This document shows, one piece after another, positions 1 to 7,301 of a stretch of DNA of 64,000 nucleotides (position 1 is its first letter; every line of letters begins with the position of its first letter). The notes under the pieces are model-generated. The model saw only the letters and a program-made list of their open reading frames with translations, was not told where the DNA came from and did no database searches. The stretch comes from a virus, in the IMG/VR virus record IMGVR_UViG_3300025598_000001, positions 1-64,000 of that record; one strand, given 5' to 3'. The translations under genes and the position numbers were made by a program.

Positions 1-143
1 TAACAGATGAGGAAATAGAGGAAGTGTTTAGAACTGTGGAGCAAGACTTTGCTTTAACAGAATCTAAAAAATCCGATGGTGGTTGGAGAAACTTTCCTGT
101 TGAATTGGGCAGAGCAATACTAAGAAAGGCACAAGAGAAATGA
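1..143 (+). CDS. Partial hypothetical phage protein (5' end outside window)
   Basis: The open frame runs from the window edge to a TGA at 141-143. About 46 residues are visible, acidic at first and then a stretch around GWRNFPVELGRA. I do not recognise the family. The last seven residues, LRKAQEK, are encoded by the repeated junction element described at 119-143, and the same C-terminus appears on the gene ending at 605. The stop overlaps the next ATG (ATGA). Confidence 0.6.
   Translation, partial: TDEEIEEVFRTVEQDFALTESKKSDGGWRNFPVELGRAILRKAQEK
119..143 (+). repeat. Gene-junction repeat, copy 1
   Basis: A 25-nt element with core AAGAAAGGCACAAGAGAAATG that recurs exactly at 312-336 and 581-605 and imperfectly at about 726-750. 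Each copy ends in the start codon of the next gene. It contains a Shine-Dalgarno-like AAAGG. In this copy the upstream gene reads through it and stops at the terminal TGA. Confidence 0.9.
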
Positions 144-316
144 AAGCTAAAGAAATTGAATTGAAATTTACTTGTCAAATAGTTACCTATAACCAACAAG
201 AAATACTAAAGTTGCGTAAAAAATTATATGAAGCCTTTGAAAACTGCACCCATAACATAGTTGATAGGGAAGGCTTAGTAGGTAATCTACAACTTGAACT
301 GTCTGGCGAACACTAA
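140..316 (+). CDS. Small hypothetical protein (58 aa)
   Basis: ATG at 140 overlaps the preceding TGA and is supplied by the junction repeat. The product is a 58-residue protein with a Lys/Glu-rich N-terminal half and no recognisable domain. Its stop (TAA, 314-316) lies inside the next copy of the junction repeat, at the repeat's start rather than its end. Function unknown. Confidence 0.6.
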   Translation: MKAKEIELKFTCQIVTYNQQEILKLRKKLYEAFENCTHNIVDREGLVGNLQLELSGEH

Positions 317-336
317 GAAAGGCACAAGAGAAATGA
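312..336 (+). repeat. Gene-junction repeat, copy 2
   Basis: Identical over 25 nt to 119-143. Here the upstream gene stops at the TAA near the repeat's left edge and the downstream gene starts at the ATG at its right edge. Confidence 0.9.
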
Positions 337-605
337 ACGAAGCCTTTGAATACTATTGCGAAACTGATGAAGGTGTTTTGCGTTTTGACTATGAGTTGCG
401 TGAGGAATGGAAGAAAGAACAACTAATTCGTTGGAAAGAAGCATTTAAGAAAGCAAGAATAACAAACCTTACACATACAGAAAAGATGAAACTAATAGGC
501 ACTTTGAAATGGGCTGAAGATTTATTGCGTGAAACTGGGCATGACGAGGCATCTAGCGATGCACAGGATTGCATTATGTTACTAAGAAAGGCACAAGAGA
601 AATGA
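333..605 (+). CDS. Hypothetical protein (90 aa) ending LRKAQEK
   Basis: The start at 333 is preferred to an in-frame upstream ATG at 294, because 333 sits at the conserved position of the junction repeat and follows the previous stop. The product is acidic at the N-terminus (FEYYCETDEG) and otherwise helical and charged. The C-terminal seven residues come from the next repeat copy. No domain recognised. Confidence 0.65.
   Translation: MNEAFEYYCETDEGVLRFDYELREEWKKEQLIRWKEAFKKARITNLTHTEKMKLIGTLKWAEDLLRETGHDEASSDAQDCIMLLRKAQEK
581..605 (+). repeat. Gene-junction repeat, copy 3
   Basis: Identical over 25 nt to copies at 119 and 312. The upstream gene reads through it (LRKAQEK) to the TGA. Confidence 0.9.
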
Positions 606-730
606 AGCCCGTAATTAAAGAATATACGATTGAATTTGATACATCAGGCGGTTCATCTGTATTTGGTAGATTGATTCGTTTAGTTATTTTTCCGATTAAA
701 TATGTTTTGTTTGGCAAAGCCAGCATTTAA
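602..730 (+). CDS. Small hypothetical protein (42 aa), hydrophobic C-terminal half
   Basis: ATG at 602 overlaps the upstream TGA in the junction repeat. The 42-residue product has a polar N-terminus followed by a hydrophobic/basic stretch (about residues 20-38, RLIRLVIFPIKYVLF) that could be a short membrane-associated segment. Its TAA stop (728-730) opens the fourth, degenerate repeat copy. Function unknown. Confidence 0.5.
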   Translation: MKPVIKEYTIEFDTSGGSSVFGRLIRLVIFPIKYVLFGKASI

Positions 731-750
731 GAAAGGCACAAGATAAGTGA
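726..750 (+). repeat. Gene-junction repeat, copy 4 (degenerate)
   Basis: Shares TAAGAAAGGCACAAGA with the other copies, then differs (TAAGTGA instead of GAAATGA). The start codon it supplies is therefore GTG, for the DNA polymerase at 747. Confidence 0.8.
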
Positions 751-2576
751 ACTTTATAACGATTGACTTTGAAACATTCTATGAAAAGTCTGTATATAGT
801 CTGAGTAAACTTACTACCGAAGAGTATGTCCGAAGCGATAGGTTTGAGGTCATTGGAGTTGCGGTCAAATTAAACGGCAACGAAACCGAATGGGCTAGCG
901 GAACGCACAAAGAATTACTGGTGTGGCTACAAACTTTTCCTTGGAAAGACTCAATGTGCGTAGCGCACAACATGATGTTCGACGGATTTATACTGGGGGA
1001 GCGCTTCGGTATTTATCCTAAAGTCTATGCCGATACCTTGTGTATGGGTCGTGCCTTGCATGGTGTTGAAGTTGGCGGTAGCCTCGGCGCACTTGCTGAA
1101 AGATACAATCTAGGTGTTAAGGGTAATGAGGTTGAATCAGCTGCCGGCAAAAACAGGGTAGATTTTTCAGAGGAAGAACTTTCTAGGTATGGCGATTACT
1201 GCGTCAATGATGTAGAGCTTACATACAAATTGTTCAACACAATGATTAACAAAGGATTTCCTAAAAAGGAAATGAAGCTGATAGACCTGACCTTGCGTAT
1301 GTTCTGTCAACCCAAACTAGACCTAGACCTTAACTTACTTGAGATGCACTTGTCTGATATAAAAGACAAGAAAGAGAAGTTACTACAAGAAGCTAACGCT
1401 GACAAAGATGACTTGATGAGTAACCCCAAGTTTGCGGAACTATTAAAAGGTTTTGGTGTGATACCTCCAACCAAGATCAGCCCTGCCAACGGAAAAGAAA
1501 CATTCGCCTTTGCCAAAAACGATGAAGAGTTTAAGGCTTTGATGGAGCATGAAGATATCCGTGTTCAGGCTTTAGTAGCGGCTCGGTTAGGTACAAAGTC
1601 TACGCTAGAAGAAACTCGTACAGAAAGATTTATTGGGATTTCCAAACGAGGTTTGATGCCAGTTCCCCTGAAATATTATGCGGCGCATACAGGACGGTGG
1701 GGTGGTAGTGACAACCTAAACTTGCAGAACCTACCTAGCCGTGGTGCAAACGGCGGTAAGTTAAAGAAGGCTATCGTAGCACCCGAAAGTTACATGTTAA
1801 TTGATGCCGATTCTAGCCAAATTGAAGCCCGAGTATTGGCATGGCTAGCTGGACAAGACGATTTAGTGGAGGCTTTTAGAGATGGCAAGGACGTTTACAA
1901 AATCATGGCTTCAGCTATATATGGCAAGAGTCAAGAAGAAGTTACGGCGCAAGAACGATTTGTGGGGAAAACGACAATCCTCGGAGCTGGCTACGGCATG
2001 GGGGCGCAGAAATTCAAAGCCCAACTTAAGACTTTCAATGTGGAAATTGAAGAAGAGGAAGCCCGACATATCATACAAGTATACCGAGAAACATATCCAT
2101 TCATTACTGCGTTATGGCGCCAAGGGCATCTGGCCCTAGAAGGGTTAACTAAAGACATGTCAACATCTTTAGGTAAAGAAGGTGTACTTAGTGTAGACCC
2201 TAATGAAAGAGGAATTAGATTACCAAGCGGATTGTTAATGCGTTACGACAAGTTAGTACAAGTATCAGAGGATGGCAAAACGCAGTATCAGTACAAAACT
2301 CGTTATGGGTGGAATAAGATTTATGGTGGTAAAGTTATAGAGAACGTCTGTCAAGCAATCGCTCGTTGCATTATTGGTGAGCAGATGTTGGAGATTGCAA
2401 AGAGGTATGACGTGGTTCTTACTGTGCATGATGCTATTGCATGTATTGTGCCGGAAGCAGAGGTTAACGAAGCTCAAGCCTATATCGAAAGTTGTATGCG
2501 TAATACACCCGATTGGGCGGAAGGCTTGCCAGTAAATTGTGAGTCAGGTTATGGAAAAAGTTACGGAGATTGTTAA
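747..2576 (+). CDS. DNA polymerase, family A, with 3'-5' exonuclease
   Basis: Replicative phage DNA polymerase of 609 residues, lacking the 5'-3' exonuclease domain of bacterial Pol I. The DEDDy proofreading domain is intact: Exo I D7/E9 (IDFET), Exo II around H74-N75-D79, Exo III Y151-x3-D155. Polymerase motif A is LIDADSSQIE (catalytic D355), motif B is R404-x3-K408 to Y416 (RFVGKTTILGAGYG), and motif C is V-H561-D562. The start is GTG at 747, fixed by the junction repeat. It heads the replication block and is followed two bases after its stop by a small gene. Both active sites look functional. Confidence 0.96.
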   Translation: MNFITIDFETFYEKSVYSLSKLTTEEYVRSDRFEVIGVAVKLNGNETEWASGTHKELLVWLQTFPWKDSMCVAHNMMFDGFILGERFGIYPKVYADTLCMGRALHGVEVGGSLGALAERYNLGVKGNEVESAAGKNRVDFSEEELSRYGDYCVNDVELTYKLFNTMINKGFPKKEMKLIDLTLRMFCQPKLDLDLNLLEMHLSDIKDKKEKLLQEANADKDDLMSNPKFAELLKGFGVIPPTKISPANGKETFAFAKNDEEFKALMEHEDIRVQALVAARLGTKSTLEETRTERFIGISKRGLMPVPLKYYAAHTGRWGGSDNLNLQNLPSRGANGGKLKKAIVAPESYMLIDADSSQIEARVLAWLAGQDDLVEAFRDGKDVYKIMASAIYGKSQEEVTAQERFVGKTTILGAGYGMGAQKFKAQLKTFNVEIEEEEARHIIQVYRETYPFITALWRQGHLALEGLTKDMSTSLGKEGVLSVDPNERGIRLPSGLLMRYDKLVQVSEDGKTQYQYKTRYGWNKIYGGKVIENVCQAIARCIIGEQMLEIAKRYDVVLTVHDAIACIVPEAEVNEAQAYIESCMRNTPDWAEGLPVNCESGYGKSYGDC

Positions 2577-2577
2577 A

Positions 2578-2745
2578 GTGGAATATTCAACATACTATTT
2601 AGAAGCAATGAAAAACATTAAAGAAGCACACAATGCCTTGTTAAAAGGTAAGTTTCAAGAAGCATACGAGCATTGCATAGATGCACAAGTAGAAATGAGA
2701 TTGATGGGTAACGCAGTTAGAACTTGGGCAGAGACAAATGACTGA
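2578..2745 (+). CDS. Small hypothetical protein (55 aa)
   Basis: Helical, charged small protein (around AMKNIKEAHNALLKGKF, then EAYEHCIDAQVEMRL). I chose GTG at 2578 because GGAG lies nine bases upstream and the start follows the polymerase stop. In-frame starts at 2539 (GTG) and 2551 (ATG) inside polymerase are alternatives. The stop overlaps the next gene by eight bases. Function unknown. Confidence 0.55.
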   Translation: MEYSTYYLEAMKNIKEAHNALLKGKFQEAYEHCIDAQVEMRLMGNAVRTWAETND

Positions 2746-2974
2746 TAAAGTAATTCCATTTACAGGTGATACTCGGGGTGACATTGATCCCGATGAATTG
2801 TTTGATGGTAACAGAGGCATATATGAATGTGCTATTGTTATTGGATACACTAAAGAAGGGGCTGAACGCTTAGTATCTTCTACAGGTGACTCAGCATTGA
2901 TGGTATGGTTACTAGAAAGAGCCAAGCGTATTATTCTTGAAAGTGCCGATTTCAACGACGAATGGGAACACTGA
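2738..2974 (+). CDS. Hypothetical protein (78 aa)
   Basis: Overlaps its neighbours at both ends (eight bases upstream; TGATG downstream), so it is translationally coupled inside the replication operon. The first 30 residues are acidic (DTRGDIDPDELFDG), followed by a short alpha/beta-like segment. No catalytic motif. Position between polymerase and nuclease suggests a replication accessory role, but that is inference only. Confidence 0.65.
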   Translation: MTDKVIPFTGDTRGDIDPDELFDGNRGIYECAIVIGYTKEGAERLVSSTGDSALMVWLLERAKRIILESADFNDEWEH

Positions 2975-3639
2975 TGAAAATCCCAGCATGGTCATACTCA
3001 AGCATTAAGCTATTCGACCAATGCCCTAAAAAGTTTTACCATTTGCGTGTGGCTAAAGATGTTAAAGAGCCACCAACAGATGCGATTCTTTATGGCAAAC
3101 AGTTTCACGAAGCGGCTGAGTTATACATCAGAGATGGCATATCTATACCCCCACAGTTTAGTTTTATTCAGCCATCGTTAGATGCCCTCAAAGCTATAGA
3201 AGGTGAGAAGCATTGCGAACTAGAAATGGGACTAACTGAAAACTTAGAGCCATGTGGGTTTAAAGATAAGGATGTTTGGTGGAGAGGGGTAGCTGACTTA
3301 GCCATAATCAATGGCGAAGAAGCACGATGCCTAGATTATAAGACTGGAAAGTCTGCCAAGTATGCCGATACTGACCAGCTAGAACTGATGGCTCTTGCCA
3401 TGTTTAAGCATTTTCCTGATATTAAAGTAGTCAAAGGTGCGTTATTCTTCGTTATAAGTAAGAACTTTATAAAGGACTCGTATAACGCTAAAAATCAGGA
3501 TAAAATGTGGGAGAAGTGGCTGGCAGAGTACAACAAGATGAAGTTTGCATACGAGAATGATATATGGAATCCTCGCCCTAGTGGACTTTGCCGAAAGCAC
3601 TGTTTGGTGCTAGAGTGCGCCCATAATGGAAGGAACTAA
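2974..3639 (+). CDS. Cas4/RecB-like PD-(D/E)XK exonuclease
   Basis: A 221-residue nuclease of the PDDEXK_1 (RecB/Cas4) type. From the ATG at 2974: H45 in GKQFHE, D108 in GVADLA, D121-Y-K123 in LDYKTG, and Q135 form the metal-binding catalytic set. One N-terminal cysteine (C17) and a C-terminal cluster (C206, C210, C215) match the 4Fe-4S pattern of Cas4/AddB-like enzymes. The ATG at 2974 overlaps the previous stop and has GGGA upstream; an in-frame ATG at 2962 is the alternative. It probably processes DNA ends during replication or recombination. No CRISPR genes accompany it. Confidence 0.88.
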   Translation: MKIPAWSYSSIKLFDQCPKKFYHLRVAKDVKEPPTDAILYGKQFHEAAELYIRDGISIPPQFSFIQPSLDALKAIEGEKHCELEMGLTENLEPCGFKDKDVWWRGVADLAIINGEEARCLDYKTGKSAKYADTDQLELMALAMFKHFPDIKVVKGALFFVISKNFIKDSYNAKNQDKMWEKWLAEYNKMKFAYENDIWNPRPSGLCRKHCLVLECAHNGRN

Positions 3640-3640
3640 T

Positions 3641-3985
3641 ATGCCGTATGTAAACAAACCAAGACCTTATAAAAAAGAATACGAACAACAAAAAGCCCGA
3701 GGCGAAGAGAAGCGTCGGATGGAACGTCAACGTGCAAGACGTGCGATTGATAAGATGTATCCTGATAAAAATAAAAACAAAGAAGCGGATATCCGTGAAG
3801 GTAAAGATGTAGCCCACGTCAAAGCATTAGACAAGGGTGGTTCAAATAAGCAAGGTGTTTTCATTGAAAGCGCTAGCGGTAATCGTTCTTTTAAAAGAGA
3901 TAGTAAAAGCAACTTAGTTAGGGAAACCACTAAGAAAGAAAAAGGCGAGAAGAAGTTAAGCAAGGTTGTAAAGTTAAAGAAGTAG
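3641..3985 (+). CDS. Basic protein with HNH-like C-terminal motif
   Basis: A 114-residue, strongly basic protein starting at 3641 (AAGGA six to seven bases upstream). The N-terminal half is an Arg/Lys/Glu helix (RRMERQRARRAIDK). Then comes a pattern D-x-NKNKEAD-x-REGKDVAHVKALDKGGSN with later N-R-S-F, which resembles the H-x3-L-x2-GG-x-N core of HNH-type folds. No zinc cysteines are present, so nuclease activity is uncertain. Such proteins are common in phage replication blocks; function unproven. Confidence 0.6.
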   Translation: MPYVNKPRPYKKEYEQQKARGEEKRRMERQRARRAIDKMYPDKNKNKEADIREGKDVAHVKALDKGGSNKQGVFIESASGNRSFKRDSKSNLVRETTKKEKGEKKLSKVVKLKK

Positions 3986-4012
3986 TAGTAAACTAGAAGT
4001 ACAAAATTACAA

Positions 4013-4039
4013 AGGTGAAGTGGGAGACCACTTTCACCT
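4013..4039 (+). other. Hairpin upstream of helicase
   Basis: AGGTGAAGTGG and CCACTTTCACCT pair around a GAGA tetraloop with one bulged base. There is no T-tract, so this is not a standard terminator. It lies 24 bases before the helicase GTG and may modulate its translation or stabilise the mRNA. Confidence 0.6.
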
Positions 4040-4062
4040 GATAACGCTTCGCTGGAGAATGT

Positions 4063-5601
4063 GTGGAAATCATAGACAACAAGGCATTGTTGCTTAATTT
4101 GCGTAACCCTAACAAGGTTACAACGGTTATACCCAAGAGTAAACAAGTCGGTAACAATCAAGTGGTTGTTAACTGGGGCTTGGATGAAGCACGAGTTTTA
4201 AGAAACCTACAAATAAAAAACATCCCATCACCTATTATTGGTAAGTACAACTGGCCCGGAATGTACAAGCCGTTTGAACATCAAAAAGATACTGCGTCAT
4301 TCCTTACACTAAACCCAAGAGCTTTCTGCCTAAACGAACAGGGAACTGGTAAAACTGGCTCGGTCATTTGGGCGGCTGATTACTTAATGAAAGTAGGTAG
4401 AATCAAGCGTGTATTGGTTATCTGCCCTCTATCTATTATGGATTCGGCATGGAGAGCCGACCTGTTTAAGTTTGCTATGCACCGCCATGTAGATATTGCT
4501 CACGGTTCAAAAGAAAAGCGTACAAAAATTATTAACTCCGATGCTGAGTTTGTCATTATCAATTACGATGGTGTTGAAATTGTGCAAGAAGAAATAGCTA
4601 ATGGTGGGTTTGACCTAATCGTTATTGATGAAGCGAACGCTTATAAAAATTCACAGACTACACGTTGGAAAACACTAAACCGAATCCTCAAGCCTGATAC
4701 ATGGCTATGGATGTTAACAGGTACACCAGCCGCACAATCACCGGTAGACGCATATGGTTTGGCTAAGTTAGTAAACCCACAAGGTGTACCTAAGTTTTAC
4801 TCAGCGTTTAAAGATTCTGTGATGTATAAGATTTCTCAGTTTAAATGGGTAGTTAGACCTGATGCGCAGAAGGTAGTATTTGAAGCATTACAACCAGCTA
4901 TTAGGTACACTAAAGAAGAGTGTCTTGATTTGCCTGAACTAATGTATACCACAAGGGAAGTCGAACTTACGCCCCAACAGAAAAAATACTACGACCTGCT
5001 ACGCAGACAACTTGTTATGCAGACTTCAGGCGAGCAAGTTACTGCTGTTAACGCTGCAGTGGGATTAAGCAAGCTACTACAAATATCTTGTGGCGCAGTG
5101 TATTCGGATTCGGGGGAAACCTTGGAATTTGATATTAAGAACCGCTATAAGGTGTTAAGGGAAGTGATTGATGAAACAAAGCAAAAGATATTAATATTTG
5201 TACCATTTAAAAATACAATTAAAATCCTTGCGGAAAAACTACAAAGCGATGGGTTTACAACTGCTGTTATCAACGGCGACGTAGCCCATAATCAACGCAC
5301 TGAGATTTTCAAGAAATTTCAAGAAACTCCAGACCCACGCATCCTACTTATCCAACCTCTTGCGGCGGCACATGGAGTGACTTTAACGGCGGCTGATACC
5401 GTTGTTTGGTGGGGTCCTACACCAAGCCTAGAAGTATATGCACAAGCTAATGCACGTGCGCATAGAGCCGGACAAAAGCATCCAGTTACAGTAGTAAGGT
5501 TGCAAGGAAGCAACGCTGAAAAACATTTGTATAAAATGCTTGACAACCGTATCACTGATAATACAAAATTAGTTGATCTTTACAAGGATTTACTTGATTA
5601 A
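4063..5601 (+). CDS. SNF2-family superfamily 2 helicase/translocase
   Basis: A 512-residue ATPase with helicase motifs in order: Q-like FEHQKDTA (about 71-78), Walker A G94-TGKT98, DEAH-type box D189-E-A-N192, motif III LTGTP (217-221), and motif VI QANARAHRAGQ (461-471). The R-A-H-R-x-GQ form is typical of SNF2/Rad54-like translocases rather than RecG or DnaB. It starts at GTG 4063 with GGAG six bases upstream. Likely role is remodelling replication or recombination intermediates. The fourth residue of the DExx box is Asn instead of His. Confidence 0.93.
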   Translation: MEIIDNKALLLNLRNPNKVTTVIPKSKQVGNNQVVVNWGLDEARVLRNLQIKNIPSPIIGKYNWPGMYKPFEHQKDTASFLTLNPRAFCLNEQGTGKTGSVIWAADYLMKVGRIKRVLVICPLSIMDSAWRADLFKFAMHRHVDIAHGSKEKRTKIINSDAEFVIINYDGVEIVQEEIANGGFDLIVIDEANAYKNSQTTRWKTLNRILKPDTWLWMLTGTPAAQSPVDAYGLAKLVNPQGVPKFYSAFKDSVMYKISQFKWVVRPDAQKVVFEALQPAIRYTKEECLDLPELMYTTREVELTPQQKKYYDLLRRQLVMQTSGEQVTAVNAAVGLSKLLQISCGAVYSDSGETLEFDIKNRYKVLREVIDETKQKILIFVPFKNTIKILAEKLQSDGFTTAVINGDVAHNQRTEIFKKFQETPDPRILLIQPLAAAHGVTLTAADTVVWWGPTPSLEVYAQANARAHRAGQKHPVTVVRLQGSNAEKHLYKMLDNRITDNTKLVDLYKDLLD

Positions 5602-5625
5602 GATAAACTTTAACAGGAGAATATT

Positions 5626-6036
5626 ATGGATGAAAAAGTAGAATCACCGCTTGAGAAGTGGACTCGAATCTACATTAAGATGAGAGAAAAGAAGGCGGAA
5701 GTAACGCATGAATTAGAAGAAAAAATTGCCAAGATAGAAGAGGATATGAAGGTTATTAAAACTGCTATCCTTGACCATATGAAAGAGATTGGCGCTGAAA
5801 GTTTAAAGACAAATGCGGGTGTAGTGTATCGTACTGTACGTACCACATATTCAACATCTGATTGGGAATCTATGGGCAAGTTTATTCTTGAACATGGTGT
5901 GCCTGAATTATTGGAGAAGCGGTTGCACCAAACCAATATGAAGGCATTTTTAGAAGACTACCCCGAGTTGCTTCCTCCGGGGCTTAACGCAAACATGGAG
6001 TATTCCGTGACCATAAAAAGGAGTAAAAATGGTTGA
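5626..6036 (+). CDS. Gp157-like phage protein
   Basis: A 136-residue protein: N-terminal coiled coil (about 10-55), then LKTNAGVVYRTVRTTYSTSDW and a C-terminal half ending in a beta-strand TIKR. The coiled coil plus G-x-Y/F-R-x3-T-x-V/Y-strand arrangement resembles the siphovirus Gp157 family, whose function is not established. A strong AACAGGAGAAT ribosome site precedes it. Overlaps the next start by eight bases. Confidence 0.55.
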   Translation: MDEKVESPLEKWTRIYIKMREKKAEVTHELEEKIAKIEEDMKVIKTAILDHMKEIGAESLKTNAGVVYRTVRTTYSTSDWESMGKFILEHGVPELLEKRLHQTNMKAFLEDYPELLPPGLNANMEYSVTIKRSKNG

Positions 6037-6301
6037 AGAATCTTTTGTCCCGATAGAAGGGGTAGCCAAGCATTTTTCGGTGTCTATCTCGACTGTACGT
6101 GCATGGATTCGTCAGAGCCTAGTACCCTCACTGAAGATTGGCGGTGTATACCGTTTCAAGATTAGCGAAGTAGAACAAGCCCTACGAAAACTAAGCGGCG
6201 GAGAATTAGTAAGAGAAGAAGTAGATGGGAGTCTAACGGTGCAAGCACCTGCAGGATCAACCCAAATGGTATTAAATTTTAACCCTGACGAAGATATTTA
6301 A
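6029..6301 (+). CDS. MerR/excisionase-type HTH DNA-binding protein
   Basis: A 90-residue protein with an N-terminal winged-helix HTH (about residues 6-56: EGVAKHFSVSISTVRAWIR, then wing G-x-YRF and EVEQAL). This is the HTH_17/AlpA-Xis type. The acidic C-terminal tail ends NPDEDI. It is the only clear small DNA-binding regulator in the window, so it is a candidate ligand for the palindromes of the right arm; nothing in the sequence proves this. Confidence 0.85.
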   Translation: MVEESFVPIEGVAKHFSVSISTVRAWIRQSLVPSLKIGGVYRFKISEVEQALRKLSGGELVREEVDGSLTVQAPAGSTQMVLNFNPDEDI

Positions 6302-6312
6302 GGAGAATGACA

Positions 6313-7182
6313 ATGAGTGATTTAGCTCTATTTAAAGGTGGTTTACCTTCCTACTTAAAAGGTACAGATGATGCAACTAACGCACTTGCTGGTACAAAAG
6401 ATGGTGGTGGTTTAGGCGCACGTCGCATTAGTATTAAAGGCGGAGTATTCCGTGAGTTCATTGGCGGTAAAGAATATCGTGTATCTGAAGAACGTTCAAT
6501 GAATGTAGTTATTGTTAAAGCTGCACCGAAAGTATCCCGTATTTACTATAGCGGAAGCTACTCCGAAGGTGAAGCCGTATCCCCAACTTGCTGGTCATCC
6601 GACAGCCAAAAACCTGATGAAGCCGTTAAGAATAAGCAGTCAGCCACCTGCTTAAACTGTGCGCAAAACATTAAGGGTTCTGGTCAGGGTGATAGCCGTG
6701 CCTGCCGTTATCAACAGCGCCTCGCAGTCGTGATCGATGGTGAGATTGATAAGGAAGAAGTTTACCAATTAGTACTGCCACCAACTTCCGTATTCGGTGA
6801 CGGTGAGAAAGGTAAGCTCCCTCTACAGGCATATGCTCGCCATCTTAAGAACCACGGTACCCCCATTACCGGTGTTGTTACTGAGATGCGGTTTGACACA
6901 GCAAGCCCTACACCAAAGTTGGTATTTAAACCTGTGCGTCCTGTGACCGAAGAAGAGTTCTTAAAGATTCAAGAACTTAAGGATTCTAAAGAAGCAGTAC
7001 AGGCTATTACTTTGACTGTAGCGCAGACTGATGGTGTTAAGGAAAAAGCTAAACCTGCACTATCCGCACCTGTAGTTGAAGAAGTTGAAGTTGAAGAACC
7101 TAAGAAAGCAGTTTCCAAGAAAGCTCAAGTATCTAACGAACCTAAGTTAGAGAGTTTGATTGGTGAATGGGATGATGCTTAA
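6313..7182 (+). CDS. Putative zinc-containing single-stranded-DNA-binding protein
   Basis: A 289-residue protein starting at 6313 (AGGAG seven bases upstream; the ATG at 6307 is too close). The core contains four cysteines (C93, C113, C116, C131) spaced like a zinc site inside an OB-like region. A low-complexity EVEVEEPKKAV linker follows, and the tail is acidic (GEWDDA). Central core plus acidic C-terminus is the usual SSB plan, and it sits immediately before the primase-helicase. The ssDNA-binding role is inference; no direct family name is certain. Confidence 0.6.
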   Translation: MSDLALFKGGLPSYLKGTDDATNALAGTKDGGGLGARRISIKGGVFREFIGGKEYRVSEERSMNVVIVKAAPKVSRIYYSGSYSEGEAVSPTCWSSDSQKPDEAVKNKQSATCLNCAQNIKGSGQGDSRACRYQQRLAVVIDGEIDKEEVYQLVLPPTSVFGDGEKGKLPLQAYARHLKNHGTPITGVVTEMRFDTASPTPKLVFKPVRPVTEEEFLKIQELKDSKEAVQAITLTVAQTDGVKEKAKPALSAPVVEEVEVEEPKKAVSKKAQVSNEPKLESLIGEWDDA

Positions 7183-7301
7183 TTAATGTTTTACGGGGGG
7201 AAAACGCAGGTCGGCTCGGCGACCTTAAATAGCCTGTATGCAATCATTGTTGATATGATTCTCCTTCACATTGCGTGAGTACCCCCACCTTAAAGGTGGC
7301 T
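7183..7301 (+). promoter_or_regulatory. Leader region of primase-helicase with two hairpins and a possible extended -10
   Basis: A 119-bp gap between ssDNA-binding-type gene and primase. It has a hairpin AGGTCG/CGACCT at 7208-7225, an extended -10-like TGATATGAT at 7251-7259 with no good -35, and a perfect inverted repeat CCACCTT/AAGGTGG at 7286-7300 whose right arm is the Shine-Dalgarno of the next gene. The last hairpin could hide the ribosome site. Confidence 0.45.

Noticed and set aside
2974-3639. Cas4-like gene as sign of a CRISPR locus
   Set aside because: No other cas gene and no repeat array; phage replication-linked RecB/Cas4 nucleases are common.
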